Origin: Cavia porcellus
Lineage: Eukaryota; Chordata; Mammalia; Rodentia; Caviidae
Direction of reading: 5' to 3'
NCBI RefSeq assembly: GCF_034190915.1
Contig: NW_026947493.1
Span: forward strand, 42,402,501-42,466,500
Length of the DNA stretch: 64,000 bases
Shown: positions 34,325-44,838 of the stretch, piece after piece
How the letters are laid out: the number at the start of each line of letters is the position of its first letter
Position numbering within the stretch: the stretch's first letter is position 1
Program-made: the position numbers and the translations under genes
The notes under the pieces: generated by a model
The model's database searches: none
What the model saw: only the letters and a program-made list of their open reading frames with translations
Told to the model about the DNA's origin: nothing

Positions 34325-36155
34325 GACCATGCTAATAGTCAGGTTTCCAAACAAGTCTCTAAGTAGTGTAGTGCTTTTTCCTATAAAAAAACTATTGTGC
34401 TGGTCAGTTGTGAGTTAATATGACTGACAGTATTTTTTTACATATCTGACTCAAGTTGGGCTTCCCCATTTAGTCATGATCCCTCCTCTTGCAAATTGTG
34501 TTTCGAGAGTGCAGTCTATTTGCTGTTCCTTGGGAATAACCCCTGTAGCTGTGTCTGGCTTACTCCTTTTCTGGAATCCCCCACTCGTCTTAATCATTCC
34601 CAAATTCAAGAGTGTGCTCAAGTCTCACCATCTCCATCACCGCATTTCACCACATTCCCCCACCCCAAGGGAGTTTTCTGCTGTCAGTTCTTCTGCTATG
34701 CATCAGAAAGCTATTTACATATTCACCAAGGCCGGGTTTCCATCGGACTTCCTGACCTACCTCAGTCTCTCTCACCAGATCATGAGATCCTAAAGGTAAA
34801 ATGTCACCCGCCATTGTCACACAAACCTCATACCTACGCTGTTTCCTAGCCTCAGCACTTACGTTTTTGAATTGAGAGGAGCCCTGAGAACTGAGGAGGG
34901 AATGGAGATCTGACTTGGGTTTTGCACCCTTCCCTCCCACTTCACATACCTTGCTTGCTTTCACCTGGCAATTCCTGTTTTCTGTTTTTGTTTTTTACTG
35001 GTTGGCTATAAATGTGGTCAATCTTCTTATCCACATAGGAAGTATTTAAGATTGCACTTTGGCTTTTAAAAGCATGAGCCTAAAACACTGAGTGGACAAT
35101 GCTGATATAGTTAGGCATGTGGCAAGTGCTATAAAGCAAATGGGATTTTTTTTTGTTTTTTAGAAGCTGATGTTTCTTGTAAATGCCATAGTTGAAACCT
35201 TTTAGAGGATATTTTTATAAGAACTTCCAGAAAAGTACTGATTATTAAGAGAAACTGGTCAAATGTGCAAAGGAATCCAACGTCAGTCGCTCTGTCTAAA
35301 GAGAAGGCTTGGTCTGACCTACACAGCGCTTGCTGTGTTACTTCTTTTGTCCAAAAACACTTTACTTTGAAATTTATTTATATTTTACTGTTCGGAAACA
35401 GAAGTAAAACTGTCATGGAGTGGATTGAGGGCCACTGGGCTTTTCTTCCTCCTTTTTTGGTGTTAACCACAGATGTCTAACTGAGCATGGCCTTTTAAAA
35501 TGACCTTTTCAGTTTCTACAGCAGCTATTCTGTGGACTAAAGTCAATAGTTTGTGGGTTGGATCATTTGACTTGGTAACCTCCTAAGCATATTCTACAAA
35601 AAAAGACAGTATCTTTGTGGAGAGATCTGCTGAAATTTACATAAACAAAAAGTCAAGAGTTTCATGACTACTAGTCAAGGGTGTATTTGTGTTGAGTCAT
35701 GGTAATAAATTAAAATATAAAGTCACATTATTAAACAAAGTCACCATCTTGGTTTACCAAAAGAGGTAAAGGAAAGAAATTAAACCTTTTTGCTATCTCT
35801 GGAACATCAAATGTCACCTCTTGTCTCCATCAAACTAAAGAAGGAAGGACAGACAGAAGGGCAGAAGGGAAAGAAGAAAGAAGGGAGAAAGGGAAACTCA
35901 AACATTTTCAACTGTCAAACAAAGTAAAAACATCTTTTTAATAAAAGTGAACCTGAGTTTCTTAGATAACAATCCTTAACTTAGCTGAGTAATCCAGAAA
36001 CTATATCATTATTTCTTTTTGGCTCTAAACCCTCTACTAACATTTCATTGAATCTACAGGTCTATACTAATTACTATACTTGTTCTATAATTACAATGGA
36101 ACAACGGTACAATAAATGTGATGATATTTGAAGGGTTAGACTGTATTATAGTTTA
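34325..36155. other. Unassigned DNA
   Basis: No gene recognised. Overlapping frames of 105-117 codons at 34,476-34,964 occur on both strands and lack any domain. 35,845-35,900 is a purine-rich (GGAAG/AGAA) tract. Confidence 0.4.
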
Positions 36156-36850
36156 TACATTGTGTCAATTTGAGAAGTCTAGAAGCTTAACTGATTCAGC
36201 AGGTCTACATCCTGGAGTGTAGAGAACAAGCAGTTACCTCTAGGATGTTGTTCATTGTATCAATTTGAGAAGTCACAACTGTTAGGTGATTCAGCAGGGG
36301 GGCAGGGTCCCTAGTCTGTAACATCCTCAGCCTGTGCAGGAGGAGGGCAGGCAGACGGTGTGAGTGCTACAGCCACCCCAGGGGAGCAGCCTGCGCACAA
36401 TAAAAGGAAGGGACTGACTTGACTGCTTCTTTTTGGGGGAGCTCCAGCCTTTGCCTTCAGTTTGGACATCATCTCCTGGCTTTTGGCACAGACTGTTCAG
36501 CTTATGCTTGGGACTTTTCAGCCTTTGTTGCAGACTCTTCAGCCCTCCATCATAGATTTTTCAGCCTTCCACTGTAGATTCTTTAGTATTCTGTCGTAGA
36601 CCCATCATCTCTTGACATAGACTTTTATGGGACACTGCACATGCAGACATCCTCTGCACTCTCCCTTATTCAGCTTTGTGACTGACCATTGTAAGCCAAT
36701 CTTGTGATTTCTTTTTTTTTTTTTTAAATTATTTTCCTCTCTCTTCTTCTCTTTCTCTGTTCCATTTCTGGGCACAAAACCTCCAGTCGAGGCCCAGGGC
36801 CCAGAACAGTGCCCTCCTCCTAGCCTCATAGATTTTGTTATATTGCTCTG
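36156..36850 (+). mobile_element. LTR-like unit (probably ERVL class) with internal tandem repeats
   Basis: It begins with two related about 93-bp units (36,163 and 36,257; 'tcaatttgagaagtc' in both), followed by a GC-richer block with a 'cacaataaaaggaaggg' TATA/poly(A)-like element at about 36,397. A run of 21-22-bp repeats follows. This layout is seen in some ERVL-type LTRs; the family is not identified and no partner LTR is visible. Confidence 0.4.
36491..36640 (+). repeat. Minisatellite of 21-22-bp units
   Basis: Six to seven diverged units start at 36,491, 36,512, 36,533, 36,555, 36,577, 36,599 and 36,620. They are built on 'gactnttcagcctt...tgta'. Confidence 0.8.
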
Positions 36851-37327
36851 ACAAAAATGCTTGAAAAATACAATGAACCTTGATTCCAAATGGCAGAAAC
36901 ACGGATTTGCTGTGGGTATCTGCTGCAGTTATCCAGGCTCGTAGCTGCCCGCGAAGCTCTGCTAGGAGTCTTGCCTTCTAGAGCACCAGTCCTTTGCTTG
37001 GTGGATGACTGACCCTTGCCCTCAGTTTCCTCCATTGACTCCCTCTCCTTCCCATTTCAGAGTCTGTAAGAAGTCTTCCTACAAGGCTTTTTTGCTCCTT
37101 TATAGCATCTGACCTTTGCCTTCTTCAGAGATTCCTCATCCTTCTTTCTGGATTTCTCAACCCTGGCTGCTAAACCCACCCAAACTAAGTTATGAAAGTA
37201 AAGATCATGAGATACTGCAAATTATTCAGCACTATACACTCCTTCAAGGTAGAAACATGTCTTTTCTGTTTACTACTGTTTGCCCAGCACGTAGTGAGTC
37301 TCCACAAGCTAGCATAGGATAGACGTG
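36851..37327. other. Unassigned DNA with an L2-like 3' fragment
   Basis: About 37,235-37,320 ('gtttactactgtttgcccag') resembles the L2 3' end. No gene seen. Confidence 0.35.
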
Positions 37328-37335
37328 AACACACA

Positions 37336-37389
<54 letters not shown>

Positions 37390-37405
37390 CACGCGCGCAC
37401 ACACA
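37328..37405. repeat. (CA)n microsatellite
   Basis: About 78 bp of AC repeat with a few T and G interruptions (one 'cat', and 'gcgcgc' near the end). Confidence 0.98.
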
Positions 37406-37589
37406 ATTAAACTAAGTATTGTGTAGTGTTTATTGAAAATAGGAAGAAGAAGAATTCTTAATGTGGGTTGAAATAAAATAATGTTTCATCTTAATGAGAA
37501 GATTAATGGAATGAAAAAGCATATGTATTTATAATCAACTGAAATTTAGAACCTCTGTGTTCCTTCCACAAAATCCTTCAAACATGCCA

Positions 37590-37995
37590 AACAGCCTTAT
37601 ACTTCAGGGACAGTCTTAACCCATTTTCTGGTGCTAAAATATAATACCATAGACAGATAACTTATAAAGAAAAGAAATTTATTTCTCAGAGTGCTGGAGG
37701 CTGGGAATGCCAGGCCATGATACTTCCATGTTGGAAGGCCTTTGTGTTGTATTATTTCATTATGGAAGGGAAAAGGACAAGTGAGCGCAGAGAGAGAACA
37801 GGGCTGAATTATCCTTTCCTTAAGAGCCCGCTCTCATGACAGCCAAATGACCCTATTTGTGTGGTGGACCTGTGTTATCTCTTACAGATCCTGTCTCTTT
37901 CTGTTATCAATAACAATCAAATCTCTTACATGAATTTTGGAGAGCGTATTCAAATAATAGCAGGACTTTTATAATCCTTGGTTCCAGGCATGGCT
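37590..37995 (-). mobile_element. MLT1-type LTR (ERVL-MaLR)
   Basis: Antisense order: 'ataataccatagacagataa', 'agaaatttatttctcagag', 'gctggaggctgggaatgcc', then 'aatgaccctatttgtg' and '...catgaattttggagagc'. This is the classic MLT1 antisense pattern. Confidence 0.7.
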
Positions 37996-38149
37996 CATAT
38001 TTTCACTTTTTTCAGGTCTCTGCCCAAAGCAGAGAGGTCTTCCCTATTCCCTGTCTAAAACAACACCATCCCACCACTCTAGGTGGTTTGCTGTTGCTGT
38101 TGTTACTGCTGCTTGTCGCTGCTGCTGCATTTTCTCCCCAACTTGGTAG

Positions 38150-38285
38150 TTATCAATCTATTTCTGTCTCTTCCCACTACAATTTGTCAGTTTCATGAGA
38201 AAATAACTTTTTTTCCCCTAGGGTATCCTCACTCCCTGGATGGTGCCTGACATGAAGTAGGTTAACTATTTCAATGAATGAATGA
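38150..38285 (+). mobile_element. L2 3'-end fragment
   Basis: 'cagtttcatgagaaaataac', 'ctggatggtgcctgacatga' and 'aatgaatgaatga' follow L2 3' end order. Just upstream (38,090-38,130) is a (CTG)n-like imperfect tract. Confidence 0.4.
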
Positions 38286-38397
38286 TTCGAGCTAGAAATA
38301 AATGTAACTTTTAAATTCTGATATTCAAAACTATAGTCTTAAACAGTACCTCAGACCAACTGAGTAACCATTATTATTGAGCCACATAAAAAATTGT

Positions 38398-38624
38398 GAA
38401 ACACAACTGTTTGCAGTCTCACTGTTTGAATGTCCACTTTGTATGCTTTGATCCTGTGACTTGAACAACTATCTCTAAGATGATAATGTGTAATCTATTA
38501 ACTGGTGATTTCTTACTGGTTTTTTTTTTTTTTTGTAGTTCTGTATTACTTGTACCCTTACACTGTTTTGTTTTGTTTTTTCTCTTTTTCCTTTTAAATA
38601 AAATTTAAAAAAAAAGAAAAAAAA
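38398..38624 (+). mobile_element. 5'-truncated L1 3' end
   Basis: It is nearly identical in order to 43,585-43,810: 'cactgtttgaatgtccactt', '...ctaagatgataatgtgtaat', '...ccttttaaataaaattt' plus A-run. Confidence 0.85.
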
Positions 38625-39053
38625 TGCCAGTGTGAGAGGAATTAATGTGTAGGTGGGATCACCCACATTAAACAATCTGCGCCACACAGGCATCTATATT
38701 CAGCTCTAGTCAATACAGTGGGAAAACTGTGCCAAACTAAAAGCAGTTTTACTTCACCCCTGATAAGAGCGTGTCCTCCCATCGTTCTTGACCTTCCTGT
38801 TGAGACAGGAAGAGCAGAAAGGAAATGCAGCTGTGGCTATCTCATCTCTTCTGGCTTCATCTTCATTGACATGGGGTACATTTTTCTCATTTTAATTCAT
38901 CCTTTTGATTCTCATTAACCTCTTCTAATATGTTACTTGGCCTGAAATATTTGTGTATAGGCTAAGTAAGACAGAAAGTCTTCCTCCTTGAAAGAATGAA
39001 TCATAAAAGAGTGCATGGAGGATAGGCACAGCAAAAGTAGGGTTATTCAAATA

Positions 39054-39814
39054 CAGTAAAACCTTGGATTGGGAGTAACTCGTTCTGCGAGTGTTCCACG
39101 AGAAAAGCAAACATTTCTAATAAATTTTAACCTGATAAAAGAGCAATGTGTTTGTCTTGCAATATGAGTAGTATGTGATGCTAAATGTCACATGATCACA
39201 ACTGAGCCAATGCACTCTCCCCGCCCCACTCCCCCACAGGGATCGTCTTCCAACATCAAGAGGTTATAGAGGAGATCTCTTCTGCAGAAGAGGAGAAGGA
39301 ATCCTTCACTTTGAATGAGATTAGGGAGATGTGCAAAATGTGAGAAACAGTGCAAAAATTTGTAGACAAGCATCACCAACTAAGGGTATATAGTGCAAGT
39401 AATGAATTTGTTAAACAAAAATTTAGTGTTGTATTTCCACAAAATCCTCAAAAGGAGGCATAAACCAGTGTCATTGGTTCCTGATTAAAGTTGCACAGAA
39501 AGAAAAAGATCTATAGAGTCAATAGTAGTGATTCCATTAGTGATAAATAAAAATAAACTATCCTGCACTAACCGAAGGTTTTCAGAAGTTAGCACAAGAT
39601 AGTTTGCTTATTTTTCTTTATATGTTGTATAGTTGTCATTATTTCATATTATGTTATAGTAGTATAATCACTTTATATGAATATTTTCGGGTTGTGTAAT
39701 GAATCATCTGAATTACCATTGTTACTTATGGGTAAATGCACCTTGATATACAAGTGGTTTGGATCACAAGCATGTTTCTGGAATGAATTATGCTCTAAGA
39801 TAAGGGTTTTACTG
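39054..39814 (+). mobile_element. Tigger transposon (MER44/Tigger7-like) with both termini and transposase relic
   Basis: The ends 'cagtaaaacc' (39,054) and 'ggttttactg' (to 39,814) are inverted repeats flanked by TA on both sides, as expected for TcMar/pogo insertion. The interior keeps a decayed C-terminal transposase part (about 39,260-39,480; '...EISSAEEEKESFTLNEIREM' before a stop). The missing N-terminal part points to an internally deleted, non-autonomous element. Confidence 0.8.
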
Positions 39815-39816
39815 TA

Positions 39817-40535
39817 TATTCTTTCTTGGTCTTTGAATAAATCCTCTGTGAGGCTTTTGAAAATGTGATAGCTAAAGTGAATTTATGGATGAGGGTGACA
39901 GAAAGGAGATGAGAAGAAGGGGAAGTAAAAAGGGTAAAGAGACATATATCTATATCAATTTCCCATGATGAAGGTATTCATTATATCACAAAAATATGGT
40001 AATAATACTTTTAAAGCCACTCACTTGTCATTCATAGAGAATTCTACAAAAAATTTTTTTTCTCCTCTCTAAAGGAAATCCTCAATCTACAACATGGGGG
40101 AAACATACAGAAAATGACACCATTTGTCATGACATCTTATGTTAGACACTAGTTGCTAATGTTTGACCTCTAAGCCAGAGCACAGTATATACAGTATATA
40201 CTTGTCATTTCTGAGATGCTAATGATCAAAATGAATATAAAAGGATTATAACTGAAGACTAAGATAATTAGTGTGGAGATGGTCAAGGGATCAGGTAGAG
40301 GAGATGGCAGAGGAGATCCAGAATGTCCAGGGAAAATGGTGTGATCACCTAGATTCATTTATTCTACCAAACAAACTTTTATCCTTAGGTAATGAAATTT
40401 AAGGCAGAATTGGCTGCTATTTCTCTAAGAACTATTCCTAGTACTTTGCAGAGAAGCCTAAGCCCTCTCCCTGTCTTCCTGGAAGCTAGGTATAACAAAT
40501 AACCTTTGCCTCCAGTCAGAAACCTTCACTTTTGG
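39817..40535. other. Unassigned AT-rich DNA
   Basis: No gene or repeat recognised. Confidence 0.4.
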
Positions 40536-40695
40536 CCTTAGAGAAGGTTACTCAACTTTCCTGAGCCTCAGTTTCTTTACCCATTAAATAGATATAATGC
40601 ATATCGTAGCCAGTAAGAAATATTAAGATAATGTATATGTAAAGCTTGTGACTTATGACTTAATAAACACTGAGTAAATTGATATAAATGATTAT
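40536..40695 (+). mobile_element. MIR SINE fragment
   Basis: Core and 3' order: 'ggttactcaactttcctgag', 'cctcagtttctttacccatt', 'aatagatataatgcatatcg', '...gtaaagcttgtgact', 'taataaacactgag'. Confidence 0.75.
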
Positions 40696-41389
40696 TTCTT
40701 CTACCTCCTTTTCCCTGGCTACAGAGCCCCATTGTAGTAATTATCTGTAAATGTTTATTGAGCACCAATTCTTTTCAAGAGAGTCAATATGTATGTGTGG
40801 ATTTACTAAACATTTATCAGAAGCAGTGGACCCGGAGATACGGATCAGAGGCTGTGTGTTTGTCCCTGCCTAGTGGGTACACAGTCACACAGTGATGCAA
40901 TGTGCTCTATTATTCCATAGCTTGAGGTAACACTGAATTGTGATGGTGGCTGGCCTTCATGGAGAGAGGAAAGGCCTGCAGTGTTTTGCATTCTTTGAAA
41001 GATCTATTTCTATTTGAGATCAAAAGCTCCTACATAAACTCTTTGTAGAGAAAAAGGGAGAAAAGACTAGTTTTCCTTCTCTCAGAGTCCCTAAGTTCTA
41101 GAAAAATGGGATTTTTGTGAGCTCTAAGGTAACAATGTCCTCAGGTTTGAGAGGAGAATGCACTTACAAAATGACGATGTTCCCCCTTCCTAGTTATCCA
41201 ACAGAATACACTTCTGTTAGACAGTTTCTACTTCAGTCATGCTGAAATTCTTCAAATTTCCTGTAGGATTTTGTCTTCTTTTTTATTTATTAAAGACAGA
41301 GCTGTTGTTTCTGCTTTTAATGTTCTCGGCCTAAATATCTCCCATTTGTCCGCATCACCCAGCAGAGGCTTCCTCCATCCCCGTCCCTC
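40696..41389. other. Unassigned DNA
   Basis: No supported gene or repeat. Confidence 0.35.
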
Positions 41390-41580
41390 AGAGAGTTCCT
41401 GGTGGTCATTCAGTGCTTTGGTCATCATGACCCTCTTCGTGCAGTTTGTCGTTGCTACAATGCCCTTCCACTTCCTTATAAGTTTGCTGAGAGTAATTTG
41501 TCATTTCTGTGTCCTAAAACCTGGCGCAGTGTCTCATGTGTAAAGGGTGCTTAGTAAATGCTGACAGAACAAATTAATAA
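41390..41580 (+). mobile_element. L2 3'-end fragment
   Basis: 'cctggcgcagtgtctcatgt' and 'gggtgcttagtaaatgctga' match the L2 3' end order. A decayed antisense ID-like piece may follow at 41,925-42,005. Confidence 0.5.
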
Positions 41581-42028
41581 GAATTTCCATTACTATCTTC
41601 CCTACCTACTCCTTCAGCAAGTGAGTTGCTGAGTACTTTCCCCAAACAGTGAAATAAAATAAGGCTGAAAAGGATGCACTTTCCCTTTTATCCTTGGTGC
41701 TGGAAGGATGAATGCTTGTCAGTGAAGGCTTTGTAAAGAGCCTTAAGCTCCTTGGAGAAAAAGGCCCAAAGCATATTTTTAAATACAGTAGTGACTCTCA
41801 TCTGTAGTTATTGCCACGTGTCCCTGTGTACTTATGGAGAATACGGGGATCCTTCACTACTTAAAAAAGTTGTACCCTGTTTCAAAATGACTAAAACTGC
41901 CCATGCATATATTACCTCACTTTTACTTGCAGTGGTAAGGATCAAACACAGGGCCTATAACACACTAAATGAGTGTTTTTCCTATGATCCTTCTTCCCCA
42001 GTGCTTCTCCACATTCTTATCAGATGAA

Positions 42029-42646
42029 TTTTTAAAAAATATTCTGTCTCAGATGAATACACACTTCTCAGATGAAGAAATACAAATGGCAAATAAATAC
42101 ATGAAAAAATGTTCATCATCATTGGTCATCAGAGAAATGCAAATTAAAACCACACTGAGATACCATCTCACTCCTGAAAGAATGGCCAGGATCAAGAAAA
42201 CCAACAACAACAAATGCTGGAGAGGCTGTGGGGAGAAAGGAAATCTCCTACACTGTTGGTGGGAGTGTAGACTGGTACAACCTTTGTGGAGGTCAGTCTG
42301 GAGATTTCTCAAAAAGCTGGGATTGGAAGTCCCATTTATTCCAGCTATTCCACTTTTAGGCATATTCCCAGAAGAACTGAAAGCATCATACCACAGTGAT
42401 ATATGTGCACCTATGTTTATAGCAGCACAATTTGTAATCGCCAGATCTTGGAAACAACCCAAGTGTCCATCAACTGAGGAATGGATAAAAAAGTTGTGGT
42501 ATTTCTATATAATGGAGTATTACTCAGCTATAAAGAAGGATCACATTGAGATATTTATCAATAAATGGGCGCAACTTGAGACCATACTCATAAGTGAAAT
42601 AAATCAATCTCACATGTGTGAATACCGAATAGTTTTCCTAATGTAA
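42029..42646 (+). pseudogene. L1 ORF2 protein, C-terminal fragment
   Basis: ORF2p is the L1 endonuclease-reverse transcriptase. Only about the last 205 residues are present and open, starting within '[20 protein letters not shown]'. The Cys-rich segment ('[18 protein letters not shown]'), '[14 protein letters not shown]', '[10 protein letters not shown]', '[20 protein letters not shown]' and '[10 protein letters not shown]' are all readable. The endonuclease and reverse-transcriptase domains are absent because of 5' truncation at insertion, so this copy has no activity. The well-kept frame suggests a moderately young insertion. Confidence 0.88.
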
Positions 42647-43810
42647 GTAATGATTCAAATATATAAAAGTATGTGGTAATCATGATTACCCATTATGTGG
42701 CCTTGAAGCCTTATAAAGTTTTCACTTATTAATTGGAAAGGCTTTATTCTGGGCTTCTTGACATGGAAATATTTGAAGCTATAGTATATGAAGTTCAAAT
42801 ATTTCAAGGAAAAAGACAGACACTATGGTAATTACTATTAAGTTGGGTTATTTGGTGGTGAAGCACTAGGTTGCTGAAACAGTCATACTTTGACCTGTAT
42901 TGTTATGTTGTTATGTCCTCTTTTATCTCAATCTCTCCCTTATTCAATAAAAAAATTATTTAGTTATTTTTTATGTTTTTTTTTAATTAAGGGGAAAAAT
43001 TTTAAAAATTAGCAGGATATATTATAGTAACTTTTTTTGATTTCCTATTAACTTGTTTTGAAGTCCTGTAATACTCCCACTATCTTGTTTTGACTGATTA
43101 AACTCTGTTCCATTCTGTATGATAGTATCAAGTTTGAGGGTATAGGCAACTACTTTGAAGGCAATAAGATTCACTAAGATGCCCATTCTGGTTTGACTAT
43201 TGTCTCCTTTGGAAGTCTTGTAATGTTTACAATGTTTTAGTTTTATTGGTCTTGTTCTCTACTGTTTTGTTTAACTTTATAATACCTAATGAGATAGACA
43301 ATTCTTTTTAAGGAAACAAGAGGCATTATGGCAACCATTGTTGATAACCTTGTACTCTGTTTTTACATCATGTACTATGTCTATCCTTGGTTTTGACTGA
43401 CAGCTTTGTTTTGCCATATATGACTTTATTCTCTTCCAAAAAAAAAGTAATAAGAACTAAGGAGTAATAAAACCCAAAATGTGTAAATTTTGTTGTAAAA
43501 AGGAGAGGGAAAAAAAGTGCTCTAAAGGATACAACTGCAAGTGTGTTTAGGGGTATTAAATAGCTGACCATATTAATGTTTTTGGTTGGATCATTGAACA
43601 CAACTGTTTGCAGTCTCTCTGTTTGAATGTTCACTTTGTATGCTTTGATACTGTGACTTGAGCAACTATCTCTAAGATGATAATGTGTAATCTATTAACT
43701 GGTGATTTCTTACTGTTTTTTTTTGTAGTTCTGTATTACTTGTACCCTTACACTTCTTTGTTTTGTTTTGTTTTTTCTCTTTTTTCCTTTTAAATAAAAT
43801 TTTTAAAAAA
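42029..43810 (+). mobile_element. 5'-truncated L1 with open ORF2 C-terminus and complete 3'UTR
   Basis: ORF2 coding (to 42,646) is followed directly by about 1.16 kb of 3'UTR ending in 'ccttttaaataaaat' and an A-run. The 3'UTR has diverged repeated units (motif 'tgaagtcctgtaat' near 43,060; 'ggaagtcttgtaatg' near 43,210) and matches the HAL1-like element's 3'UTR. The flanks 'aaaaaatattctg' and 'aaaaaattctg' could be its duplication. A (TA)n tract follows. Confidence 0.85.
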
Positions 43811-43816
43811 TTCTGA

Positions 43817-43847
<31 letters not shown>
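43817..43847. repeat. (TA)n microsatellite
   Basis: About 31 bp of TA repeat just downstream of the L1 poly(A) end. Confidence 0.95.
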
Positions 43848-43848
<1 letters not shown>

Positions 43849-44499
43849 TCTTACTTTCTACCTTCAAACAGGACAGGACCAACTATCTTTTTGTTGTGTT
43901 TGTTTGGTTTTTTGTGAATACAAAACAGTTCTCTTTCATTTTCTGATATAATATGTCCACAATTCACATGCCACAGGTTCAGAAAAAAAAAAAAAGAATA
44001 TTCACTGTATATTAGTTATTGATCTGCATGGCATCCCAAAAGTCCATAGGTAGCTTCTTACTGTCTATTTGTGAGGGCTTATTGAACACAAAGCACTGTC
44101 CCTCCAAATAACTCAACCATTGTATTCTTTAGTATTTTTTAAAATAAATTCTTTCACCTACCTTGGCGCCCAGGTTTCCTTTGGTATTTTCCACAAACCA
44201 CGGGTACTCCAAATTTGACTTAATTTCCAAAAAATGTTATCACCAAGGTTTACCAATTAATGCTGAAGAAAAGGCAAAAAGTTTGAGCAATCTGGGAAAA
44301 CTTTGGAGATAAGCATAAAGATAAATATTGAATACAGAATTGTTGAAATATTTCTTGCATCGTTGATCTACCTCCAAGGAAATGTCCTAAAATGTCACTT
44401 TAAAGAGAGACAAGATTATTACTGTTAACAAAAAAGTTTCTGTTTAAATTTCTGAAGTTTAAGAGCTTTGACCAGGTAGAAGGCAGTGTGATTACCATG

Positions 44500-44705
44500 A
44501 ATAGAAAAGGTATGTGCTTTATAGTAATAAGATGACTTCAAATCCTGCTTCCTCAATTGGTAATCGTGTAACTCTGGGGAAATTACTTACCTTCACGAAG
44601 GTTATCTTTCCTATTTTTAAATTTGAACTCTATCTACCTCATAAATTTATTGTTCATTCAATAATTAATAAGAATTTATTTATTGAGCTATTACTAGAAG
44701 CCAGA
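44500..44705 (+). mobile_element. MIR SINE
   Basis: The order 'gatgacttcaaatcctgctt', 'cgtgtaactctggggaaatt', 'cttaccttcacgaagg', 'ctatctacctcataaattta' follows MIR 5' to 3'. Confidence 0.65.
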
Positions 44706-44753
44706 CACACCACCAAGTGCTAAAATTTTAAAATAGACAAAATGTACTTCATT

Positions 44754-44769
44754 ATCTTTCTTAAGTATT
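44754..44769. repeat. Left target-site duplication of U2 retropseudogene
   Basis: 'atctttcttaagtatt', identical to 44,823-44,838. Confidence 0.92.
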
Positions 44770-44822
44770 AAACTGATAAGAACAGATACTACACTTGATC
44801 TTAGCCTAAAGGCCAAGAAGTG
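44770..44822 (-). pseudogene. U2 snRNA retropseudogene, 3'-truncated
   Basis: The minus strand carries the 5' part of U2 snRNA (about nt 3-57), including 'ggctaagatcaagtgtagta' and 'tctgttcttatcagttt', with about three changes from the usual sequence. U2 nt 1-3 and about 56-59 overlap the duplications. The Sm site and the 3' stem-loops are missing, so it cannot work as U2. A perfect 16-bp TSD without a poly(A) tail points to an L1-machinery insertion of a shortened U2 cDNA rather than a DNA-level duplication. Confidence 0.93.
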
Positions 44823-44838
44823 ATCTTTCTTAAGTATT
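44823..44838. repeat. Right target-site duplication of U2 retropseudogene
   Basis: Identical 16-bp copy of 44,754-44,769. Confidence 0.92.

Noticed and set aside
42049..42462. 137-codon antisense frame
   Set aside because: Shadow of the L1 ORF2 frame on the opposite strand.
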